Source of the DNA: Adiantum capillus-veneris
Taxonomy: Eukaryota; Streptophyta; Polypodiopsida; Polypodiales; Pteridaceae
Assembly (NCBI GenBank): GCA_014529385.2
Contig: CM043971.1
Location: 59,200,209 to 59,264,208 of the forward strand
Direction: 5' to 3'
DNA length: 64,000 nucleotides
Shown: one piece after another, positions 57,000 to 64,000 of the stretch
How the letters are laid out: every line of letters starts with the position of its first letter
Position numbering within the stretch: the first letter of the stretch is position 1
Notes under the pieces: model-generated
The model's database searches: none
Told to the model about the DNA's origin: nothing
What the model saw: the letters and a program-made list of their open reading frames with translations, nothing else
Position numbers and translations under genes: made by a program

Positions 57000-58580
57000 A
57001 TACAAATTCATGGTTGCGAATGACACTACCACTCTCACACTATCTCAGGTAAACTCTTAACCACCACTTGAAGACTTTAACAAATGTTATGGAAATATTG
57101 ATAAAAATTGAATATATTCTTCACTTAAAATTGCAATCTGTTACACATGTAAAAAGAAGTTCAAACAAATGGTTTATAAGAACTTAATTCATATCAAACA
57201 ATACATGTTAACGGTCTTTAACATTTCAGCATATATTGAATTTTTAACTTATATTTTTCTCCGTGCGCACATACTAATTCAATCAAAGCACACACCGACT
57301 TAAAATCTTCAAAAACATTTAAAACATTGGAAGTATACAAACTGGACTAGCAAATTGTGTTCACACACTTTTTTATATAGAATTTATGTAAATGTAGCAA
57401 TCAAAAAGCGATGATAATTGATGCTCTTTAAAAAGATACAAAAGAATATTTAACATGCAAATTGTATGTATTTATAATTTTGCTGAGAATTTATATAAAT
57501 GAAGCATTAAAACTAGCAATAATGCTTGAGAGTCCTTAAAAAAGATTAAAAACGAATATCAAACATGCAATTTGTGTGCAAATAGTTTTTTACATGTAAT
57601 TTATATAAATGGAACATTTAAAATAGCGATGATTGATAAATAAAGTATTCTATATAACTGACACATTTAAAGTAGCTATGATTGATGAATAAAGTATTCT
57701 ATATAAATGGAACATAAATAGTGATGATTGATGAATAAAGTATTCTATATAAATAGAACATAAATAGTGATGATTGATAAATAAACTATTCTATATAAAT
57801 AGAACATTTAAAATAGCGATGATTGATGAATAAAGTATTCTTTTGAATATGATTAGCTAGTATATAATTTCAAATGGACAGCTAAAAACAACAAAATCAA
57901 ACAATTCATGCATTTTGTATACGAAATACTCTTCTTAGAGCCGTGTTACCGTCCAAGTATTTCAAATACTTAATACTTAAAAAATTAATTGCACATGCAC
58001 ATAAAAATTTTATGACGTTCATACGGCTGGGTTAACGACCTGAACGCCACATTTATGCAAAAACATATGCTTCTAACAAACGACACTCTATTAGCTGCAT
58101 TACTGACCGAGTGCCGCCTGAATCTAAGGAAAAACAATGGCCTACATACGAACATCATATAGTTGCGTTACCCACCGATGCCCATATGTTTTTTGGGAAA
58201 GGGGAAGGGAAGTTGACTTACCATAAAGATACTAGATTCGCCGCGTTACCGACGTAGTACCCAGACAGTAAGCCAATACTTACCACAAGAACACCATCTT
58301 CCCCGCGTCATCGAGGTGATGCCCCATGATAAGCACTGTTCCGGAGAACAACTTACACACACACTCCCATTGTGTGGTAAGGTACCTTATTACTGCCGTG
58401 CACTACGACAAAAGGCACGCTACCACACAACGTATACACACACACAAAACATATACCCAGATCGTTTGGTCAGGTACTCTGTTACTGCCATGCACTGCGA
58501 CGCAGAGCACGCTCCCACATGACCCCCTCTCTCCCTCTCTCCTCTCTCCTCTCTCCTCTAGACGTACCTGCAAAGGTGGC
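57000..58580. other. AT-rich non-coding part of the inverted-repeat element
   Basis: No gene is recognised. It contains the minisatellite at 57.6 kb. A pair of about 52-bp direct repeats follows near 58380 and 58468 (GGTA.GGTAC...GTTACTGCC.TGCACT.CGAC), each with ACGCT.CCACA. GCGTTACC motifs recur between 58.13 and 58.26 kb and may be subterminal binding sites. Confidence 0.6.
57602..57840 (+). repeat. Minisatellite, about five 47-60-bp units
   Basis: Units contain AGTATTCTATATAAATGGAA, CAT(TTAAA)ATAG.GATGATTGAT and AATAA. They vary by small insertions and single changes. Confidence 0.9.
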
Positions 58581-58589
58581 GCAAGCGCG

Positions 58590-58612
58590 CTCTCTCTCTC
58601 TCTCTGTCTCTC

Positions 58613-58700
<88 letters not shown>

Positions 58701-58702
58701 TC
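58590..58702 (+). repeat. (CT)n microsatellite, about 110 bp
   Basis: A CT run with two or three interruptions, just inside the right inverted repeat. Confidence 0.95.
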
Positions 58703-58738
58703 AGAAGGAGAAAGCGGTAATACACCCACGAGGCCCGC

Positions 58739-59047
58739 GTATATATAATGCTAACAGACCGCCGGGCTTCTCTGTTTCCCCGGCGGGCCCGCAGGGGTAT
58801 TAATAAAGCCCGGCGGGCCCGTCGGGAAAATAGAGAAGCCCGGCGAGAGTTTTGTGGGTTTGCAAGTCACCCTAAACCGGTTTCTGTGTGATCATGTTTA
58901 CTGTGATCATGTAAATGTGTCCATAAGACCTTGTGATCACACAAAATTTGACGTAATTACGTAAATATTAAATCCCTCTTTGTATGGATCACAGTGCGCG
59001 GGCTCAAAATTGAGTAAAGAAAACAATCCATTGCATGCCGTGCTCCA
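58739..59047. repeat. Right inverted repeat of the hAT/kinase element
   Basis: Mirrored order of the left repeat: ATATATAATG, CCGGCGGGCCCG blocks, TTTGCAAGTCACC, GTGTGATCATG, TTGTGATCAC, GACGTAATTACGTAAATATT, then the module ATGGATCACAGTGCGCGGGC...GCCGTGCTCCA (58984-59047). Confidence 0.75.
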
Positions 59048-59059
59048 ATTCATGACTTT

Positions 59060-59198
59060 CCTCTCTTTCTCTCTCTCTCTCTCTTTCCCTGTGTGTGTGT
59101 GTGTGTGTGTGTATCTTCCTCTTTCAAACCAAACAAGCAATCAAAAACACTATCTCTATCTCTCTCTCTCTTCCTCTTTCAAACCCAACAAACACTCA

Positions 59199-59236
<38 letters not shown>

Positions 59237-59382
59237 CTACAATAAACACTTTCAAAATACCTCTCTTGGTGGAATTAAATTGGATGAAAACGCTTGAAGG
59301 AGCTTTACACCTTGGTTGCAGAGGTTGTCTCGATGGTAGGTCTCTGTCTCTCTCTCTCTTAGAGGTCGTATCTTTCGTTAGG

Positions 59383-59428
<46 letters not shown>

Positions 59429-59605
59429 AATTCAAGTGTTCATTTGTTACCATAAAGAGTACACGTATTTTTCGGTTGTTAAAGAATATTTATTGTGGTT
59501 GTACCACCCATTTAATGGATGTCCGTCTAACACGTGTACAATAATATTTGGCTTGAATCGTTAAAAATGCTAACGGTAATGTCTATTATTGTATGAAAAG
59601 TGGGG

Positions 59606-59672
<67 letters not shown>

Positions 59673-59714
59673 ACTTAGTAAAGGGGAGAATAGAAATCAT
59701 ATTGGTGAAGCTAA

Positions 59715-59767
<53 letters not shown>
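59060..59767. repeat. Cluster of CT, GT and GA microsatellites
   Basis: CT runs lie near 59065, 59160, 59209-59232 and 59384-59421, a GT run at 59091-59112, and two GA runs at 59611-59668 and 59717-59767 separated by a 48-bp spacer. No gene is recognised among them. Confidence 0.9.
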
Positions 59768-59771
<4 letters not shown>

Positions 59772-59982
59772 AAAAGGCCTCTACCTCCTTCAAGGTGTAG
59801 GAACCAGAAGCTTGAAGACCAACAACAACATTCCCAGTCCTGAATCTCTACTCCAAGAGCAATGTCTAGTGCTGACAAAGGTAAAGTAAATCTCTTCACT
59901 TTCATTTGGTCCATAGTTTAGTTGTGTCTAGGAATTGTGCTTCAAAATGTAAAAGACCATTTAACATTTCACCAACCAATAT

Positions 59983-60194
59983 TGGATCATGGCGCGCCAG
60001 TAGTGTTGTGGACATTCGTTTACGTACTCCGCGCGCTGTGATCCACTTTTGAAATTGTACAATTTTTTTTTTCGAGAATAATATTCTTTTATGTTTTGGT
60101 AGCTATTCCATTGTATAAAAGCCCATCAAGTGGATCACGGCGCGCCAGTAGCTCTGTGAATTTTGGTTTATGTAATCTGCGCGCTGTGATCCAC
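59983..60194. repeat. Two copies of the palindromic module (M4, M5)
   Basis: 59983-60045 and 60131-60194 read TGGATCA.GGCGCGCCAGTAG...CGCGCGCTGTGATCCA. Both have 15-16-bp near-perfect inverted ends and differ inside. The ends match modules M1-M3, but the inner sequence is of another type. Confidence 0.88.
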
Positions 60195-60396
60195 TTGTAT
60201 GGCTTTTGCTCTTCACAACTATAAAGCAGTTTTGCATTCTATCCATGCTAATCATCTTATGGTATTGTCTATATAATTAGATAGGAATAACCGTGATATA
60301 CCTAGCTATAGTTTTTTCAAAACTTATATGATCATGTGGTGCTCTTATTTTTATTTGTGTTTGATGAAACTTATATTTGTGAGTATGAAATAAATG

Positions 60397-60741
60397 ACGG
60401 GATTAAGATCACATAGGAGGAAGAGGCAGAAAATAGATCCCGAGCGCATCGTTGGCCAAGCAAACGTTTTGAGAAGACTACGAGAGCTGTTAAAAACTTC
60501 AATGAAAAGGAATGTAGACTTCACATAACCCATTGATATATCTAGTGCAGATCCTGCCATGAGTTTGGAGGAGCCTGCCCTGACTTTGTTGGAGGAGCCT
60601 GCTCTAGGTTTGAAGGAGCCTGATATTGATCCATCTGTGGAGATGGAGTCCCCTTCTACTCCAAAATTTACTTTGCCAAACTCACTTAAGAGAGATGTGG
60701 ATTTTTCAACGCCTACTTTGCAGAGTGCCCATGTGTTTTAA
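60397..60741 (+). CDS. Unassigned ORF with EEPAL repeats
   Basis: A basic start (RSHRRKRQKIDPERIVGQAN) is followed after a stop by MSLEEPALTLLEEPALGLKE, three short acidic repeats, and FTLPNSLKRDVDFSTPTL. RNVDFT and RDVDFS recur, hinting at an internal repeat. No family is recognised. Confidence 0.3.
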
Positions 60742-60785
60742 CAATCCAAAAGAAAAAAGAGGCAGTTGTTTATAAAGACCCTATA

Positions 60786-61025
60786 GTGATTGATAAAATG
60801 CTTTTAGATTTTGCAATTTTGTCTGGGGTTGGTGATAAGTTTGAATTGGTCTCCTGCATTTTTAATGCTCCATTTAATTTTGATGTGTTTATAGTTGAAC
60901 AGAGTGAATACTTGAAGCTGGAACGAGAGAAGTTTGAGCTTCACACTCAAAGAGGGCAGGTTAATGTTGGTGAAATGGTGCTAGTCCATTTAAAAGACTA
61001 TGATCCTAAAAGACTATGGTGCTAG
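60786..61025 (+). CDS. Unassigned ORF, 79 residues
   Basis: MIDKMLLDFAILSGVGDKFE, then a charged segment with VNVGEMVLVHLKDYDPKR. It ends inside a 41-bp tandem repeat. The GEMVLVHLKD motif is reminiscent of small beta-barrel or chromodomain-adjacent motifs, but this is too short to assign. Confidence 0.3.
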   Translation: MIDKMLLDFAILSGVGDKFELVSCIFNAPFNFDVFIVEQSEYLKLEREKFELHTQRGQVNVGEMVLVHLKDYDPKRLWC

Positions 61026-61097
61026 TCCATTTAAAAGACTATGATCCTAAAAGACTATGGTGCTAGTCCATTTAAAAGACTATGATCCTAAAAGACA
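60975..61097 (+). repeat. 41-bp tandem repeat, three units
   Basis: Three identical or near-identical copies start at 60975, 61016 and 61057 (ATGGTGCTAGTCCATTTAAA...). The unit length is not a multiple of three, so expansion shifts the reading frame of the surrounding ORF. Confidence 0.95.
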
Positions 61098-61417
61098 GTC
61101 TTACAAGAAGTATAATTAGTTGCCTCTTATGTACATACCCCATTGGTGCAGCTTACATGAACGGGAGTGCAAGCTGGTTCAAAAATCCTTTGAATTTCTA
61201 ATATTTTAAAATGGATTATTTACAAGTCTTATAAAAGATCCTAAGGAGGTCATGGAGGAACACGATTACCAGCAGATGAAAAAGAGGAAAAGAATGAGGA
61301 ATATATTGAAGTGACGGAGATAGAGGAGTCCATTGATCCTGAAGAAGAAGCAAAAGAGGTGGAACGAAGAAATCTTCTCTCAATGAAAACCTCAGATATC
61401 AAGCCACCTCTAGATGT

Positions 61418-61786
61418 GTGCGGCAAGCCACGTTAATGCTACCAGGAGTGCTAGAGTTTAAATTTGGAGATAGGTCATACATTTTCCTTCAAGATATACA
61501 AAGTATTTTTTGTTTGCGGGAGGACTTTGCACTGGCCACTATCTCCAAGTATCAGGAGGAGAGTAATGGATTTGTTTCAGATGACAGTAGTGATGACGAG
61601 GCAATGGAGATCTCCAGTAACCCACCGGACTACCTTAAACTTTGCTTTGAAAAGGCAGAAAAGTATAAAGAAATCCTTCCTGATGAAGCCACATTTCAAA
61701 CTATTCAAAATAATCTTAAGCCATCAACTAGTAAACAGGATATGGAGGATTGGTTCAACCGAATCAGTCAACCTATGGAAGGATGA
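61418..61786 (+). CDS. Unassigned ORF, 122 residues
   Basis: It begins MRQATLMLPGVLEFKFGDRS and contains an acidic stretch (SDDSSDDEAMEISS) and a charged helical C-terminus (EKYKEILPDEATFQ; KQDMEDWFNRI). An acidic open stretch at 61246-61417 (EEEAKEVERRN) may be the same gene. No domain is recognised. Confidence 0.4.
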   Translation: MRQATLMLPGVLEFKFGDRSYIFLQDIQSIFCLREDFALATISKYQEESNGFVSDDSSDDEAMEISSNPPDYLKLCFEKAEKYKEILPDEATFQTIQNNLKPSTSKQDMEDWFNRISQPMEG

Positions 61787-61826
61787 GGTTTTTTTGCAAG
61801 ATGAGAGTTTCATGGTATAAAATCCT

Positions 61827-61944
<118 letters not shown>

Positions 61945-61969
61945 AACACTTCTTTTGTTTACATCATGG

Positions 61970-62391
61970 ATTACTAAAAAGGACGACTTTCTTTGTCGTC
62001 GAAGAAGACAGTTCCATGGTAGGGATGCAGCTCCAGGACAATATCTTCCTAGTTTATGTGAGGCACCCATCCTAATCTTCTACAACGGAATGTCACAAGA
62101 GGGAATACTGCAACCTATGCTTTCAAGACATTATCTTGCTTCTTAGGTGGTCCAATGCTGTCACAAAATGCTGACAAAGTTATCCTCGTCGACAAGGTTT
62201 TTGGGAGAGAATGTTTTGGTTACTCGCCAGGATATATTGGGGGCCGTGCAGCATATTACTACACATACACAACAATGGAATTATCTTTAGGGAAAGAAAA
62301 CCCTACTAAACTCGTAGATTATGGCAAACATTTAATGATCAGATACAAGAGCGAGGTTCTAAATGATATTTGCAAATCATCAAAAGGTTGA
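61970..62391 (+). CDS. Unassigned ORFs
   Basis: Two readings in different frames: RRRRQFHGRDAAPGQYLPSL to RHYLAS (ends 62146), and MLSQNADKVILVDKVFGREC with YSPGYIGGRAAYYYTYTTME (62155-62391). They look like one decayed coding region. No family is recognised. Confidence 0.35.
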
Positions 62392-62470
62392 AATAGTTGT
62401 GGTACATATTGAATTTAATTCTACAGGCATTTCTGGTACATCCGATCATCTAAACTCTAACTCTCTTGTT

Positions 62471-62674
62471 TCATTGATGATTGGCATATTGCATTTTCTC
62501 CCTCCACCTCATTTGACTTTCAAGAGCACTTGAGTTGTTGAATGCGTCTGCTCGCTTTCTTTTCTGAAGTTGCAAATGTCTGATTGCCTGTACGGTTGCT
62601 GAAGAGGCCAATACTTGCTTTTGTTGCATGCGATGAATGATTCTAAAATAAAACCACTGAAATAAATCCTTCAA
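62471..62674 (-). CDS. Unassigned short ORF, 67 residues
   Basis: A basic, helical reading (HRMQQKQVLASSATVQAIRH; LQKRKRADAFNN). It is possibly the 3' exon of the minus-strand gene at 62.97-64 kb. No domain is recognised. Confidence 0.25.
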   Translation of the reverse strand: MKDLFQWFYFRIIHRMQQKQVLASSATVQAIRHLQLQKRKRADAFNNSSALESQMRWREKMQYANHQ

Positions 62675-62969
62675 AATGTTTTCCTTATTTCAAGAGCCTC
62701 CATCATGTGTGTGTCTGAAGCAGCCATTTCTAGCCATGTAATGAGACTTCTCTAGGCACTGGGTGTTCCATATACCTGGATTCACATACTTTTGCATGAA
62801 ATATGGAAAATAATTAAAAATAATGTGTTGCAAAACAAGAAATTTATTTAGAAATTTAAACAAAAACTTTAGTACTGAGACTATCTAAGGTGCTTTGAAT
62901 TTACCATGTAATGAGTGATTTGAGTGTTAGTCCATTTTGTCTTGAAGGATTTTTCAGTAGTTGAAGGTT

Positions 62970-64000
62970 CTATTTAAACTTGCTGAGATTATCCTTCAAC
63001 CAATCATCATTCTCACACATTTGAAATAACGTGTCAATGCAACGCCACACATAACCCTTTGCATTGCGAGTTGTTGGCTCTTGGTCTTTCACTGCTAAAT
63101 GAAGATTTTTCCAGTGCATATACTTAATTTTGCTAATGTAGGTAGAGTGATATACTCTCCCTCGCTTTGTTAGCTTCACATCTTTCATACCTTGAGGTTT
63201 AGATAGAAAATGGCGTGCCTTGACCCCACCTATGGATGGTTTGCAGGGTACATCTTTCTCATTGGTTGACCTTTTTTCGTCCCGCTGGATTTTCACATTG
63301 CCCCCATGTAGACCAATATCTGACAAAACTAGTTCCAAAGTCTCTAGAGCGACTTGTTGTTCAACTGATTTTTTGATTTTCGAAGCAAACCCAATGTACA
63401 GATATACCAACGTCTCTACAATTTGGTAGAGACCATGCATTGTACAAATATGGACATTAACAAGTGGTATATCCAGAACTGGTAAAAAATTAGAGTCTTG
63501 ATTGTGACGAGTAGGAGCCTTTTGCCACCACTTTGAGTCCGTCACCTTTGCAGGCTCCATGCAATACAAGCATGGATACTTTGCTATGGCACCCATTCCA
63601 CAATTATACATATACTTCAGTGTTTTGAGGTCGCCTGCAAGATGCCATTGAACTTGAAAGTCTCCTCTCCCATCTACACCCAATGCCTCTCATCAATTCA
63701 TTTGCCTATCAATGATATCCTGAATAGGGGTTTGATGGAACACCCCAAATAAAATGTCATGGTCTTCTTTCTTTACCTGCAAGATTAATCATTATGAGAT
63801 ACGAAAAATAAATCTAAAATTTAGGTACAATAGAGGGCTTGCTAGAGCTGCAAAATTGAAGATAACTGGATTACCTGAAATGCACCAAGCCACCATATGT
63901 TTGTTTTTGATTGAACACTAAAGTATGAAGGTCATCAGTGGGGCCTTTGGAAATATCCCTATTCATTAATGTGATTGTAACTCGCTTTAGCTTCTTCTCT
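62970..64000 (-). pseudogene. Transposase-like gene of unknown family, 5' end outside window
   Basis: Two minus-strand exons: one from the window edge to donor TTTCAG|GTAATC (63875), ending IWWLGAF, and one starting GTAAAG at 63776 with KKEDHDILFGVFHQTPIQDI. After two in-frame TGA codons it continues LGVDGRGDFQVQWHLAGDLK, CGMGAIAKYPCLYCMEPAKV, VHICTMHGLYQIVETLVYLY and HWKNLHLAVKDQEPT. Acidic residues with a C-x2-C pair and conserved HGL/ETLV-type motifs recall transposase-like proteins of uncharacterised eukaryotic DNA elements, but I cannot name the family. Confidence 0.5.

Larger units (their letters stand above)
50597..59047. mobile_element. Large inverted-repeat DNA element with hAT-type transposase and kinase-RING gene
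   Basis: Diverged inverted repeats of about 300 bp (50597-50925 and 58739-59047) share, in mirrored order, the 64-bp palindromic module, TACGTAATTACGT, TGTGATCAC and GATCAC motifs, GAC.TGCAAA, a set of CCCGACGGGCCCGCCGGG motifs, and ATTATATATA. Between them lie a BED-DUF659-hAT transposase (plus strand) and a kinase-RING gene (minus strand). hAT elements normally have short ends, so long structured inverted repeats are unusual. No 8-bp target duplication could be placed because the outer edges run into CT repeats. Confidence 0.65.

Overview
This is a stretch of repeat-rich nuclear DNA from a land plant. The evidence is a spliced R2R3-MYB gene of the MYB98/MYB64/MYB119 (female-gametophyte, FGMYB) type, Ty1/Copia elements primed by initiator-Met tRNA, En/Spm (CACTA) DNA transposons with TNP2-type transposases, tRNA-headed SINE candidates and an unusually dense crop of (CT)n/(GA)n microsatellites. 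The very long MYB intron and the transposon load suit a large genome, possibly a fern or another seedless plant. That placement is inference; nothing here fixes the species.

Layout. 1-5354: the 3' part of a broken Copia element ending in a 227-bp LTR. 5.4-8.7 kb: non-coding DNA with a 77-bp tandem duplication, a G run and a foldback repeat. 8.7-21.1 kb (minus strand): the only convincing host gene, an R2R3-MYB of three exons and 853 residues. Its second intron (9.6 kb) separates the R2 and R3 repeats and is full of repeats: two more foldback copies, a roughly 620-bp repeat present twice, a perfect 22-bp-arm inverted repeat and a SINE candidate. 22.6-38.8 kb: a Copia element with matching target duplications (CTAAC). 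Inside it sit a second Copia (target duplication GACAG, with an extra LTR at its 3' end) and an 8-kb CACTA element. That CACTA encodes TNP2 and a TNPA-like protein and has picked up a piece of a heavy-metal-associated (HMA) gene.

38.8-43.1 kb: transposon-like DNA with a plus-strand gene of unknown type. A multi-exon minus-strand gene starts with a histone-H3-tail look-alike ([10 protein letters not shown]), contains a Cys box like that of Ulp1/C48 SUMO proteases, and ends in an FCP1-like HAD domain. 43.7-50.2 kb: a second, decayed CACTA, with a 1.2-kb palindromic minisatellite grown out of its transposase gene. 50.6-59.0 kb: a large element bounded by diverged inverted repeats of about 300 bp. 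It holds a BED/DUF659 hAT-type transposase on the plus strand and, on the minus strand, a gene with a protein kinase domain and a RING-H2 finger. 59-64 kb: more microsatellites, two copies of a 64-bp palindromic module also found at both ends of the previous elements, several unassigned ORFs, and part of a minus-strand transposase-like gene running off the window.

The most unusual content lies at 38.8-59 kb, where DNA-transposon-like units carry domains that act on protein modification (SUMO-protease-like, CTD-phosphatase-like, kinase, RING) plus a histone tail mimic. That these act together is a hypothesis; what is seen is the domains, the splice signals and the inverted repeats.
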